Origin: Mucilaginibacter_A sp965201005
Lineage (GTDB): Bacteria; Bacteroidota; Bacteroidia; Sphingobacteriales; Sphingobacteriaceae
Length of the DNA stretch: 64,000 bases
Assembly: GCF_965201005.1 (NCBI RefSeq)
Contig: NZ_OZ241747.1
Location: forward strand, 1,860,001-1,924,000
Reading direction: 5' to 3'
Numbering within the stretch: the first letter of the stretch is position 1; each line of letters begins with the position of its first letter. Position numbers and translations under genes: made by a program. Shown in pieces: positions 53,964-62,877 of this stretch. The notes under the pieces were generated by a model. The model was given only the letters and a program-made list of their open reading frames with translations, did not search any database and had not been told where the DNA came from.

Positions 53964-54033
53964 TGCTGATCTGTCAACAGGAACCTTAACAAACTCATTT
54001 TAACTAAGTTATAACAAAAACAGAAACCGAAAG

Positions 54034-54966
54034 TTATAGTTGCCCGGCTAGCAAATACAAAACCGCCATCCTGATTGCAACACCATTTTCAACCTGATCC
54101 AAAATGATTGATTGCTTGCTGTCAGCCACATCGCTGGTGATTTCCACGCCACGATTGATCGGGCCTGGATGCATCACGGTAATTTCTTTGTCCAGCGAAT
54201 CCAGGATTTTTTTGTCTAAGCCGTAAAGCATCGTGTATTCGCGCAGTGAAGGGAAGTATTTAATGTCCTGACGTTCTAATTGAATACGCAACATGTTGGC
54301 TACATCGCACCAGTTTAAGGCTTTAATTAAATTGTGTTCTACTTTTACACCAAGCGAACTGATAAATTTCGGAATTAAAGTTGTCGGGCCGCAAACCATA
54401 ACTTCTGCACCTAACTGCTTCAGGCACAAAATATTGGACAAAGCCACGCGCGAGTGCAAAATATCGCCCACAATAACCACTTTTTTACCAGCGACATCGC
54501 CGTACTTTTCCCGGATAGAAAAAGCATCTAAAAGTGCTTGCGTTGGATGTTCGTGTGCGCCATCGCCTGCATTTACAATTTGTGCTTTGATGTGCTTCGA
54601 TAAAAAAATCCCGGCACCTGCATACGGATGGCGCATCACCACCATATCCACTTTCATGGCCAAAATATTGTTTACGGTATCAATCAGCGTTTCGCCTTTG
54701 CTTACGGAGGAGGAAGCGGCCGCAAAATTTATCGTATCCGCAGAAAGCCTTTTTTGGGCAAGTTCAAAAGATAAACGTGTGCGGGTAGAGTTTTCAAAAA
54801 AAATATTGGCAATGGTTATATCGCGCAGGGAAGGCACTTTTTTGATCGGCCGGTTTAAAACCGCTTTAAAATTTGCAGCAGTTTCAAATATAAGTTCTAT
54901 ATCGTTTCGGTTGAGGTCTTTGATGCCTAAAAGGTGGCGGGAACTGAGTTTTTGCTGATCGGCCAT
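54034..54966 (-). CDS. pyrB: Aspartate carbamoyltransferase catalytic subunit
   Basis: It joins carbamoyl phosphate and aspartate in the first committed step of pyrimidine synthesis. The 310-residue protein has the carbamoyl-phosphate loop FFENSTRTRLSFELA (about 56-70), the SVSKGETLIDT segment, HPTQALLDAFSI (about 140-151) and the C-terminal MHPGPINRGVEI with AVLYLLAGQL end. All catalytic residues appear present. It lies 3 bp after pyrR, forming a pyrR-pyrB operon. No pyrI regulatory subunit is seen nearby. Confidence 0.97.
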   Translation of the reverse strand: MADQQKLSSRHLLGIKDLNRNDIELIFETAANFKAVLNRPIKKVPSLRDITIANIFFENSTRTRLSFELAQKRLSADTINFAAASSSVSKGETLIDTVNNILAMKVDMVVMRHPYAGAGIFLSKHIKAQIVNAGDGAHEHPTQALLDAFSIREKYGDVAGKKVVIVGDILHSRVALSNILCLKQLGAEVMVCGPTTLIPKFISSLGVKVEHNLIKALNWCDVANMLRIQLERQDIKYFPSLREYTMLYGLDKKILDSLDKEITVMHPGPINRGVEITSDVADSKQSIILDQVENGVAIRMAVLYLLAGQL

Positions 54967-54969
54967 TGT

Positions 54970-55512
54970 TTATTTTTCTGATAACAAAACCACTTTATCT
55001 GCTTCGTCTGCCTCTTTCCAGCTCACAATCACTTTTTGCGAAGCCACAGAATCTACCCGGATGCCAATATAATCCGGCTCGATGGGCAGATGGCGCGAAT
55101 ACCTTCGATCTACCAAAACCAGCAATTCTACTTTTTGCGGGCGGCCGAAAGCCAGCATCGCATCCATGGCGGCGCGAATGGTGCGGCCGGTCCAAAGTAC
55201 GTCATCTACCAAAATCACTTTTTTGTTTTCGATGATAAAATCGATTTTTGTTTGATTGGGAACCAGTGGACTTTCCCTTCTGCGGAAATCATCCCTGAAA
55301 AAAGTAATGTCCAGATCACCGGAAAAAATTTCGGCTCCGGGCAAAATTGTTTTTAATTCTACCGCAATACGTTTGGATAAAAATGGTCCACGTGGCTGGA
55401 TTCCAAGAATTACAGAACCCGAAAAATCGTTGTGGTTTTCTATTAATTGCCTACAGAGACGTTGTATCGTGATCTGAAATTTCGGACCGTCAAGCAGGGT
55501 GAGGTTTTGCAT
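54970..55512 (-). CDS. pyrR: PyrR, pyr operon regulator/uracil phosphoribosyltransferase
   Basis: This 180-residue phosphoribosyltransferase-fold protein has the PRPP-binding motif VILVDDVLWTGRTIRAAMDA (about 99-118) and RGPFLSKRIAVEL (about 45-57). In Firmicutes PyrR controls pyr mRNA attenuation and has uracil phosphoribosyltransferase activity. It precedes pyrB with a 3-bp gap. I see no clear attenuator in the leader, though the 5' region is AT-rich and short (to 55584). Confidence 0.94.
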   Translation of the reverse strand: MQNLTLLDGPKFQITIQRLCRQLIENHNDFSGSVILGIQPRGPFLSKRIAVELKTILPGAEIFSGDLDITFFRDDFRRRESPLVPNQTKIDFIIENKKVILVDDVLWTGRTIRAAMDAMLAFGRPQKVELLVLVDRRYSRHLPIEPDYIGIRVDSVASQKVIVSWKEADEADKVVLLSEK

Positions 55513-55585
55513 TACCGGGTGGATTTGGGCAAAAGTAGGAATTTATTCGAGAAAGCTGAACCCGTTTGAGGTTTACTTAAATAGA

Positions 55586-55730
55586 TTTTATGCCGATAAA
55601 AGAAGTATTGGCCGCTGTCATGCCGAACTTGTTTTGGCATCTCACTAAAAAGGTTGTGACTTTGCACGAAGGATTCTGAAACAAGTTCAGGATGACTAAT
55701 CTCAATTTTAGGCCGATAAAAGAAGCATTC
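55586..55730. repeat. Composite repeat, copy A
   Basis: A motif copy (CCGATAAAAGAAGTAT, 55593-55608) is followed by TGTCATGCCGAACTTGTTTT and GGCATCTCAC, a short arm GAAACAAGTTCAGGATGAC, then ATTTTAGGCCGATAAAAGAAGCATTC. The second copy is at 60984-61134. Both contain two hairpins (GCCGAACTTG with GGCATC; CCTGAACC with GTTCAGG) between two direct motif copies, so this is a small mobile or REP-type element. Confidence 0.8.
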
Positions 55731-55746
55731 AATTCAAATCCACAAA

Positions 55747-55778
55747 AAAAAGCCTCTCCCAAAAATAGGAGAGGCTTT
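55747..55778 (-). terminator. Terminator of rpsA
   Basis: AAAGCCTCTCC and GGAGAGGCTTT form a stem with a short loop, followed on the minus strand by a T run. It lies 22 bp after the rpsA stop codon. Confidence 0.9.
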
Positions 55779-55799
55779 AAAATTTAAAAGGAGAATAAA

Positions 55800-57746
55800 T
55801 TATTCTGGTTTGTCAGTGTTGCGTGCATCATTTTCTGCACCTTCCATCTGTTGTTTCAGCTGAGCCAAAACACTTAAATCACCTAAAGTTGATTTCTCTA
55901 CAGAATCTTTAACTTTTTTAACAGCAACGGTTGAAGCTTTTGCTTCTTTTTTGCGTGTGTTAAACTCTTCCATACGGGCTTCTGCGCGGGCATCTTCCCA
56001 AATACGGGCGTGAGAGATCACAATCCGTTTGTTTTCTTTGTTAAATTCAATCACTTTAAAATCAGCAACATCTTCTGTTTTTAATGGCTTGCCATCTTCC
56101 TGAATTGCATGTTTTGTTGGCACAAAACCTTCAACTCCATAAGGTAAAGCTACAACAGAACCTTTATCTGTTACTTTGATTACCGTTCCCTGATGAATAG
56201 AATCTACGTTGAAAATGGTTTCAAAAGTATCCCATGGGTTTTCTTCCAGTTGTTTGTGGCCTAAGCTCAGTTTGCGGTTGTCAACGTCAAGTTCTAAAAC
56301 TACAACGTCTAATACTTCGCCAACTTTGGTAAACTCGTTCGGGTGGTTTACTTTTTTAGACCATGACAAGTCAGAAATGTGGATCAAACCATCAATTCCG
56401 TCTTCCAACTCTACAAACACACCAAAATTAGTCATGTTTTTAACAGTTGCCTTGTGCTGGCTGCCAACCGGATATTTGGTTGAGGCCTGCTGCCAAGGAT
56501 CTGGCGTTAACTGCTTGATACCCAATGACATTTTACGTTCATCGCGGTCCAAAGTCAATACCTGGGCTTCAACTTCATCACCAACTTTCAAAAATTCCTG
56601 CGGGCTACGTAGGTTTTGGGACCATGACATTTCTGAAACGTGGATCAAACCTTCAACTCCCGGGATAATTTCCAGGAAAGCCCCATAATCTGCAACCGTA
56701 ACGATACGGCCTTTAACTTTGGACCCGATCTGGATTTCTTCAGACAAACTTTGCCAAGGATGCGGCGTTAACTGTTTCAATCCTAAAGCAATACGTTTTT
56801 TCTCATCATCAAAATCCAGAACAACAACGTTCAGTTTTTGATCTAAAGACAACACTTCACGCGGATGCTCGATGCGGCCCCAGGAAATATCGGTAATGTG
56901 CAACAAACCGTCCACACCGCCTAAATCGATAAATACACCGAAATCGGTAATATTTTTAACTGTCCCTTCTAAAATTTGTCCTTTTTCCAACTTGGCAACA
57001 ATCTCGGTTTTTTGGTTTTCCAAATCATCCTCGATCAATACTTTATGGGAAACAACAACATTTTTAAATTCGTGGTTGATTTTAACAACCTTAAACTCCA
57101 TCGTTTTGCCTACGTAAATATCGTAGTCGCGGATAGGTTTAATATCGATCTGAGAACCTGGTAAAAAGGCTTCTACACCAATAATATCTACAATTAAACC
57201 ACCTTTGGTCCTGCTTTTTACATAACCTTCAATGATTTCATCTTTTTCTAAAGCTTCATTAATGCGTTCCCAAGAGCGCTGTGTTTTTGCACGTTTGCGG
57301 GAAAGGACCAACTGACCATTGGCATCTTCCTGTGATTCAACAAAAACATCCACGCTATCGCCTTTTTTCAAATCAGGCATATCGCGGAATTCAGACACAG
57401 AAACCAAACCATCAGATTTAAAACCGATGTTCAATACCACGTCTTTACTGTTGATGGTAACTACCGTACCGCTGATGATTTCGCCTTTGGTAATGGAGTG
57501 AAATGTACCATCGTACAGGTGTTCCATTTTTTCGCGGTCCTCATCAGAGTAATTACCGAATTTTTTTTCGTCAGCGTCCCAATCAAAATCACCGGCCGGT
57601 TGTGCCATGTTTGATTTGATGGATTCGATCAATGTCGAATCTGCTTCTGATTCAATGTTTTCTTTCTCCATAAAACGGGTTGATCCGTCCTGAAGTTCAG
57701 CTTGTTTTGCTTGAAGTTCTTTTTCTGCTTCTTGTTTTTTTGCCAT
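55800..57746 (-). CDS. rpsA: 30S ribosomal protein S1
   Basis: It binds mRNA at the 30S subunit. I chose ATG 57746 (MAKKQEAEKELQAKQAELQD); the upstream frame to 57788 adds 14 residues without support. The 648-residue protein has an acidic and Lys-rich N-terminal extension (about 1-80) followed by six S1 beta-barrel repeats, seen in repeated units such as GTVKNITDFGVFIDLGGVDG and LLHITDISWGRI-like strands. This N-terminal extension is typical of Bacteroidota S1. A trailing Lys/Glu-rich segment ends the protein. A good terminator follows. Confidence 0.97.
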   Translation of the reverse strand: MAKKQEAEKELQAKQAELQDGSTRFMEKENIESEADSTLIESIKSNMAQPAGDFDWDADEKKFGNYSDEDREKMEHLYDGTFHSITKGEIISGTVVTINSKDVVLNIGFKSDGLVSVSEFRDMPDLKKGDSVDVFVESQEDANGQLVLSRKRAKTQRSWERINEALEKDEIIEGYVKSRTKGGLIVDIIGVEAFLPGSQIDIKPIRDYDIYVGKTMEFKVVKINHEFKNVVVSHKVLIEDDLENQKTEIVAKLEKGQILEGTVKNITDFGVFIDLGGVDGLLHITDISWGRIEHPREVLSLDQKLNVVVLDFDDEKKRIALGLKQLTPHPWQSLSEEIQIGSKVKGRIVTVADYGAFLEIIPGVEGLIHVSEMSWSQNLRSPQEFLKVGDEVEAQVLTLDRDERKMSLGIKQLTPDPWQQASTKYPVGSQHKATVKNMTNFGVFVELEDGIDGLIHISDLSWSKKVNHPNEFTKVGEVLDVVVLELDVDNRKLSLGHKQLEENPWDTFETIFNVDSIHQGTVIKVTDKGSVVALPYGVEGFVPTKHAIQEDGKPLKTEDVADFKVIEFNKENKRIVISHARIWEDARAEARMEEFNTRKKEAKASTVAVKKVKDSVEKSTLGDLSVLAQLKQQMEGAENDARNTDKPE

Positions 57747-57885
57747 TAAATAATTTATCTCCTTTTCCCGAAATTGATCGGGCTGCAAAAATAAAAAACT
57801 TTAAAGCTAAGTCAAAAACTTTTTTCGCTATTTAATTGATTTTGAAGCGATTTTATTCAGTAGAAAACCAATGTGACCTGATAAA

Positions 57886-58557
57886 TTAGCCTTGGATCAA
57901 TAAATGTTCCGTTTCGTCAAAAATCAGCATATATTCTGGAGCTAAAATATTTCTATAAAACTTAACTACTTCTGTTACAGCCGCTTCCTGGCTTTTTGTA
58001 AATGCGTTTTTCCAGATGCGGCTGCAAATGCCCTTCAATGCATGTGCAACACTGTCCGGCTGCCTATACGAATACAGGTATTTTTCATGGATAAAAGAAG
58101 CATAGAAGTTTAAAAATTTCTGCGGATGAATCTGGTTCAGCACCAAAAAATCAGCAATTTTTTCTGGTTCTGCGTTTTTTAAATGGTCGTAAAAATCATC
58201 TGCAAAAACAGTATGGCTTGATAAAAGCAAATTATCCAGGATCAGTTCCAGCGCAATATGGCCCAGAAAAAACGGTTTCACTTCTGATTCGGTCAAAACC
58301 GGCACAAACAATAATTTAAGCTGATGTGCATGGGTTTTGAAAAATAGTGAAGAGTGGAAATGCCGGTCAATTTCAATATGTTTTTTCCAACCACTTATAA
58401 TTGAGGTGATTGCAGGATTATTTTGTGACGGCAAACGTTCAATTTTGATCTGCGCTTCTTTATCTGCATTCCGCAACAGATCGGGCATTACCGAGCCCAA
58501 TACGTGGTAAGCATCGTTGCAGTTCCGATCGAAATAAAAGTGCGATAAAAAGTTCAT
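57886..58557 (-). CDS. ACP phosphodiesterase-family (DUF479) protein
   Basis: This 223-residue protein resembles the acyl-carrier-protein phosphodiesterase family, related to HD-type hydrolases: MNFLSHFYFDRNCNDAYHVL, GSVMPDLLRNADKE, and IEIDRHFHSSLFFKTHAHQL (His/Asp residues as in AcpH). AcpH removes phosphopantetheine from ACP, but family members of this branch are uncharacterised. I chose ATG 58557; GTG 58560 gives the same plus one. A GATAAAAGAAGCAT copy lies in the coding region at 58090. Confidence 0.8.
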   Translation of the reverse strand: MNFLSHFYFDRNCNDAYHVLGSVMPDLLRNADKEAQIKIERLPSQNNPAITSIISGWKKHIEIDRHFHSSLFFKTHAHQLKLLFVPVLTESEVKPFFLGHIALELILDNLLLSSHTVFADDFYDHLKNAEPEKIADFLVLNQIHPQKFLNFYASFIHEKYLYSYRQPDSVAHALKGICSRIWKNAFTKSQEAAVTEVVKFYRNILAPEYMLIFDETEHLLIQG

Positions 58558-58650
58558 CACCTGTAAATATACAAAACGGGATTACAAAAAATCCAATTTT
58601 TACCCCATAAAAGAAGCATCGTTATAAAACATGCTTTTGGCCGATTCTAT

Positions 58651-58658
58651 TATCTTTG
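58651..58658 (+). promoter_or_regulatory. -7 box upstream of tyrS
   Basis: TATCTTTG is an exact Bacteroidota -7 box 21 bp before the tyrS ATG. A strict TTTG box at -33 is not seen. Confidence 0.6.
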
Positions 58659-58679
58659 CCGCTTTTAATTGCTACGGAA

Positions 58680-59960
58680 ATGAATTTTTTGGAAGAATTG
58701 CGCTGGAGAAAAATGCTGCATGATTGCACGCCCGGCGTTGAGGAAAAACTGCAAAACGGCATGGTTTCTGGCTATATTGGTTTTGACCCAACGGCAGATT
58801 CTCTGCATGTGGGCAGTCTGGCGCAGATCATGACGCTGATCCATTTCCAGCAGGCCGGCCACAAACCTTTCGTTTTAGTTGGCGGCGCAACGGGTATGGT
58901 GGGCGATCCTTCGGGGAAATCTGCCGAGCGTAATTTGCTTTCTGCGGAGGTTTTGCAGCATAATTTAAACGGAATACAAAGTCAATTAGAAAAATTTTTA
59001 GATTTTAAGAGCGGAGAAAACCGGGCGGAGATTGTAAATAATTACGACTGGTTCAAAAACTTTTCATTCCTGGATTTTATTCGTGATGCCGGAAAGCACA
59101 TCACTGTTAATTATATGATGGCCAAAGATTCGGTGAAAAAACGTTTGGAAGGCGAAACCGGCATGTCGTTCACCGAATTTTCGTACCAATTGATCCAGGG
59201 TTACGACTTTTATTATTTGTGGAAAAACCGCAATTGCGTGCTGCAAATGGGTGGTTCCGACCAGTGGGGAAATATGGTTACCGGCACAGAACTGATCCGC
59301 AGAAAAGGGCAGGGGGAAGCTTTTGCGATAACTACGCAACTGATTAAAAAAGCCGACGGCAGTAAATTTGGTAAATCCGAAGGCGGAAATATATGGCTGG
59401 ATCCTGAAAAAACTTCACCTTATCAGTTTTACCAGTTTTGGTTAAATGCTAGCGATGAAGATGCCAAAAGTTATATGCGGATTTTTACCCTGCAAAAACA
59501 GCATGAGATTGAAACTTTGGAAACCGAACACGATGCTGCGCCACATTTACGGATTCTGCAAAAAGCTTTGGCACAGGATATTACGACACGTGTTCATGGC
59601 GAAGCGGAATATGAAAAGGCAATCAAATCTTCCGGATTTCTGTTTGGAAACATTGGGATTGAGTTTTTAAACGAACTGCGCAATGAAGAAGTTGAAGCTT
59701 TATTTGCAGGCGTACCAAACTTCAGCTTAAACAAAAACGAACTGGAAAAAGGTATTTCGGTGGTTGATCTTTTAGCCGAAAAAGCAAAAGTTTTTCCGTC
59801 AAAAGGAGAAGCTAAAAAAATGCTGACCGGCGGCGGTGTTTCTATCAATAAGGAAAAGGTTTTGGCGGATGCTGTTTTTACCGTACAAAATTTGATCAAC
59901 CAAAAATATTTGGTGGTGCAAAAAGGAAAGAAGAATTACTTTTTACTGGTTGTGGAGTAG
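58680..59960 (+). CDS. tyrS: Tyrosyl-tRNA synthetase
   Basis: It charges tRNA-Tyr. I chose ATG 58680 (MNFLEELRWRKMLHDCTPGV); the upstream extension (to 58656) is not supported by promoter position. The 426-residue class I enzyme has the HIGH-like site DSLHVGSLAQIMTL (about 40-53), the Tyr-recognition QGYDFYYLWKNR and MGGSDQWGNMVTGTEL segments, and the KMSKS-like KFGKSEGGN (about 230-238). A C-terminal S4-like RNA-binding domain (KMLTGGGVSINKEKVLADAV) is intact. A GATGCTGTTTTTACC motif at 59868 encodes part of DAVFT. Confidence 0.97.
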   Translation: MNFLEELRWRKMLHDCTPGVEEKLQNGMVSGYIGFDPTADSLHVGSLAQIMTLIHFQQAGHKPFVLVGGATGMVGDPSGKSAERNLLSAEVLQHNLNGIQSQLEKFLDFKSGENRAEIVNNYDWFKNFSFLDFIRDAGKHITVNYMMAKDSVKKRLEGETGMSFTEFSYQLIQGYDFYYLWKNRNCVLQMGGSDQWGNMVTGTELIRRKGQGEAFAITTQLIKKADGSKFGKSEGGNIWLDPEKTSPYQFYQFWLNASDEDAKSYMRIFTLQKQHEIETLETEHDAAPHLRILQKALAQDITTRVHGEAEYEKAIKSSGFLFGNIGIEFLNELRNEEVEALFAGVPNFSLNKNELEKGISVVDLLAEKAKVFPSKGEAKKMLTGGGVSINKEKVLADAVFTVQNLINQKYLVVQKGKKNYFLLVVE

Positions 59961-59982
59961 TTGAAATTGTTTAAGTTTGGAT

Positions 59983-60315
59983 ATGCAAGTTTCAGAAATT
60001 CAGTTATTTCAAATTTTAAAAGAGAAGGTTGGCGAAGAACAGGCCAAAACTCTAACGGAATATGTTGAAGCCAAAATTGAAAAACAGTTTGAAATCAAAA
60101 AAGACGGCCTGGCTTCTAAACAAGATATTGCTGAATTAAAGATTGAAATTTCAAATGTGAGAAATGAATTGAAACTTGAAATTGGAGACTTAAAGATAGA
60201 ATTGAAAACAGACATTGCGAACTCCCGTTCGGATACTATAAAATGGATGTTTCTATTTCTGTTTGGCCAATTGGCGGCAATTTATGCAATAGTTGAAATT
60301 ATACTCAAAAAATAA
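59983..60315 (+). CDS. Small coiled-coil protein with C-terminal membrane anchor
   Basis: From ATG 59983 this is a 110-residue protein with a long coiled coil (about 5-82; EEQAKTLTEYVEAKIEKQFE, ELKIEISNVRNELKLEIGDL) and one C-terminal membrane helix (about 86-106, WMFLFLFGQLAAIYAIVEII). It resembles CCDC90/DUF1640-like proteins common next to toxin or transport genes but has no established function. It follows tyrS by 22 bp on the same strand, possibly co-transcribed. Confidence 0.8.
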   Translation: MQVSEIQLFQILKEKVGEEQAKTLTEYVEAKIEKQFEIKKDGLASKQDIAELKIEISNVRNELKLEIGDLKIELKTDIANSRSDTIKWMFLFLFGQLAAIYAIVEIILKK

Positions 60316-60319
60316 ATCC

Positions 60320-60946
60320 CTACAACTCACTCAGCAACTCCAATTTTTTCTGATTGTATTCTTCCTGCGTAATCAAACCGTTGTCAAACAGCATTTTCAG
60401 TTTTTTTAACTTGGCAGTTAGTTCATCAGGTTTGGCTTCCTCAACTGGTTTTGGTGCAACTGGTTCTAGTTGGATTTGAGTTGGCGCAAAGCGTGGCAAA
60501 TCCGTATGGATCGTTCCTGAAGCGGCCCGTTTTTCTTCCATATCGCGCTGGCGGCGTTCTTCGCGTTCGGTCTGCTCCCGTTCCTGGCCGTATTGATATA
60601 ATTTCCGGGCTTGGATTTTCGGCAAAAAATCAACGCTGGTTTCCGCGCCGTTTAAAGTTTTAATGCTGAAAACTGCGCCTAAAATTTCTTCTTTCAGCTT
60701 TACTTCGATCACATCTTTCCACACAAAATCAATAAATTTTATCGACAAACCCAGGTTTGCGGCCGTAAAAAAGAAAATACGTTTGTTGGTGATCGCCACA
60801 CAATCCGGCGTAATGTTCACCAGCGGTTTTTTCTGCACGGCGATGTAGATAATTTCCTCGCCGCCGTTCAGCAAATCGTTCAAACGCGAATAAACTTTTT
60901 CTACGGCTTTGGGTTCCTGCTGATCTTTTAAAAACTGCTCAATCAT
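60320..60946 (-). CDS. Bacterial PH-domain protein with C-terminal SHOCT
   Basis: This 208-residue cytoplasmic protein has a bacterial pleckstrin-homology domain (about 25-118: GEEIIYIAVQKKPLVNITPD, CVAITNKRIFFFTAANLGLS), a charged linker rich in Glu and Arg, and a SHOCT (short C-terminal) domain (about 178-208, KLKKLKMLFDNGLITQEEYN). SHOCT with bPH is a recurring pair of unknown function. The C-terminus is convergent with the coiled-coil gene (5 bp apart). No binding partner can be read from context. Confidence 0.88.
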   Translation of the reverse strand: MIEQFLKDQQEPKAVEKVYSRLNDLLNGGEEIIYIAVQKKPLVNITPDCVAITNKRIFFFTAANLGLSIKFIDFVWKDVIEVKLKEEILGAVFSIKTLNGAETSVDFLPKIQARKLYQYGQEREQTEREERRQRDMEEKRAASGTIHTDLPRFAPTQIQLEPVAPKPVEEAKPDELTAKLKKLKMLFDNGLITQEEYNQKKLELLSEL

Positions 60947-60983
60947 TTTAAAGGAAATTTGTTGCGCAAAAGTAGTGTTTCGA

Positions 60984-61134
60984 TCCGATTTTTAGTCGAT
61001 AAAAGAAGTACGGGTTTTTCTGTCATGCCGAACTTGTTTCGGCATCTCACAGGACAGGATTATTACTTTTTACGATAGATCCTGAACCAAGTTCAGGATG
61101 ACAAACTCAATTTTATACCGATAAAAGAAGCATC
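60984..61134. repeat. Composite repeat, copy B
   Basis: It has the same order as copy A (55586-55730): GATAAAAGAAGTAC (60997-61010), TGTCATGCCGAACTTGTTTC from 61021, a dissimilar middle, CCTGAACCAAGTTCAGGATG, then ATTTTATACCGATAAAAGAAGCATC. The end overlaps the stop codon of the LuxE-like gene. The outer parts match better than the middle. Confidence 0.8.
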
Positions 61135-62119
61135 AGCCAACCAGCAAATTGCAGCCGCGGACGTCCGAAAAATCAAACCGCCCCAAAACTTCAAACATTT
61201 GGTTTGGGTGGATTTTACCCAGGTCCTGCGTCGCAATAAACGAGCAGGAATTGATATTGGCCAGATCGATCACGTTGATGCCGCCGGTTTTTCCGTTGGG
61301 CAAAATCGTGAACGGATCATTCGTATCTCGGATCAAAACTTTCATCCAGGGCACACAATTAAACAAACCTTCGCCCAAAGAATACGCCTGCGAGAGCAGT
61401 TCCGTCATGCCATATTCTGAGTGGATGGCCGGCACGCCAAAACCTTTGCAAAGCGTTTCGTGCAGTTCTTCGCGGATCATTTCTTTGCGGCGGCCTTTCA
61501 TTCCGCCCGTTTCCATAATTATTAATTCCGGGAAATCAAGCGGGTGTTTTTCGATAAAATCCAGCAGCGCAAACGTAACGCCAATTAAAATAGTTGGTTT
61601 GTTATTTCGCTGAAGATCAAGTAGTTTTGATAATAATTCTTCATCATTATATAGATAAAAACCGCTGTCGTGGGTTTCGGTCGCGGCCATCAAATCCTCC
61701 ACCATATAAATCAGCGACGAGCCCGAACGCTCCAGATAGGAGGGCAGCAACGCCAGGAAAGCGTAGTTTTGTATATCACCATAAAATTGCTTAAAGCCTT
61801 TGCGGAAGCTGTTTTGGTACCAGGAAACATCGGTGATCAAATGTCGGCTGGTTATTGTTCCGGTTGTGCCCGAACTGGTAAAAGTGATTTCCGGGTTTTG
61901 GTTTTGACTGAGAACGGCCTGCGTTTTAAAAAATTCTATCGGTAAAAAAGGTATCGTTTCGAGTGTTTTTATTTCTTGCGGATCAATTTTTAAGTTGAAA
62001 AGATACGATTTGTAAACCGCGCAATGCTCTGCCTGAAACCAGAAAACCTGCAAAGCCTGTTCTAAAAACTGTGCTTCGTTTACGATAGAAAAAATGGCGT
62101 CTTGCTGCAGAAGGATCAT
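61133..62119 (-). CDS. LuxE-like acyl-protein synthetase/acyltransferase
   Basis: From ATG 62119 the 328-residue protein matches the LuxE/AMP-binding branch that activates or transfers fatty acids: PFLPIEFFKTQAVLSQ, TFTSSGTTGTITSRHLI (about 81-97, the AMP-binding Ser/Thr/Gly loop), IIMETGGMKGRRKEM and SEYGMTELLSQAYSLG. No luxCD partners are nearby, so bioluminescence is not indicated. A TTG start at 62125 would add two residues. Function in this organism is unknown; fatty-acyl activation for a surface glycolipid or protein is one option. Confidence 0.88.
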   Translation of the reverse strand: MILLQQDAIFSIVNEAQFLEQALQVFWFQAEHCAVYKSYLFNLKIDPQEIKTLETIPFLPIEFFKTQAVLSQNQNPEITFTSSGTTGTITSRHLITDVSWYQNSFRKGFKQFYGDIQNYAFLALLPSYLERSGSSLIYMVEDLMAATETHDSGFYLYNDEELLSKLLDLQRNNKPTILIGVTFALLDFIEKHPLDFPELIIMETGGMKGRRKEMIREELHETLCKGFGVPAIHSEYGMTELLSQAYSLGEGLFNCVPWMKVLIRDTNDPFTILPNGKTGGINVIDLANINSCSFIATQDLGKIHPNQMFEVLGRFDFSDVRGCNLLVG

Positions 62120-62234
62120 CCGCAAAGATAAGCCGGAAATTTAGCTTGTAAAAACAGTATCAGTTTAACAAAAAAAAGAACTGATCTTTGCCGGAACAAT
62201 GTTCTCCGCAAAATTTTTTTATTTTAATAATTGT

Positions 62235-62822
62235 TTAAACCGAAGCCGCTTTCAAAACCAAATCCCTTACATCATCGGTCATTTCTATTTTCAAAGCTTC
62301 CTCAATTCCGCGTGAAGAAATCTTTTTCAAAGTCTTTTTTAAAATATCGATCATTTTTTCTTCGCTGTGTTTTTTGATGAAGTCATCTAAATAAAATTCC
62401 ACAAAAACTAAGCAAATTACATCTTCAATTAGTTGTGTGTCCGGGTTTTGCCCAAGTTGTTTTTTCAGCAAAAGTGCTTTTACTTTCGAGATTGTTTCTT
62501 CATCATAACCCAAATCGCGCAAAATCGGTCCTGCCACTTTGGTATGATGGATTTTGAGCTGACTGCGCCAAACCAGATAACCGGCACGGTCCATCGGATA
62601 AGCATCCCGGGCAATTTCCCAACGGCCAATATGCTGGCAACGAACGGCCAACTGCATATATTCCGGTGCATCGGGCGCATAATCGTTCAGCTTTTTGGTC
62701 ATCCGTTCGGCATACAATACTTCTTTTGGATAGGTTTTTTCTGCGGAAATTTCCCGGTTCGGATCATTGGCATTATAAGCATCAAATCTGGCAAAAGGCT
62801 GCTGTAACTGGGTGAAAGACAT
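62235..62822 (-). CDS. DUF4202 protein
   Basis: This 195-residue cytoplasmic protein is of the DUF4202 family: FARFDAYNANDPNREISAEK, YAERMTKKLNDYAPDAPEYM, LAVRCQHIGRWEIARDAYPM and LVFVEFYLDDFIKKH. The His-containing HIGRWEIARD segment suggests a metal-dependent HD-like fold; no reaction is established. It is preceded on the same strand by the LuxE-like gene and followed by a DinB-family gene. Confidence 0.82.
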   Translation of the reverse strand: MSFTQLQQPFARFDAYNANDPNREISAEKTYPKEVLYAERMTKKLNDYAPDAPEYMQLAVRCQHIGRWEIARDAYPMDRAGYLVWRSQLKIHHTKVAGPILRDLGYDEETISKVKALLLKKQLGQNPDTQLIEDVICLVFVEFYLDDFIKKHSEEKMIDILKKTLKKISSRGIEEALKIEMTDDVRDLVLKAASV

Positions 62823-62877
62823 GTTTTAAAGATACAGTTTCGGCTTGAATAATAATCAATGATGCTGTTTTTACCGC

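Noticed and set aside
55577..55762. A 61-codon minus-strand ORF between pyrR and rpsA
   Set aside because: It is made of the composite repeat and the rpsA terminator, so it is not a gene.
61133..62119. LuxE-like gene as a sign of bioluminescence
   Set aside because: No luxC, luxD, luxA or luxB gene is present nearby; the fold is shared with other acyl-activating proteins.
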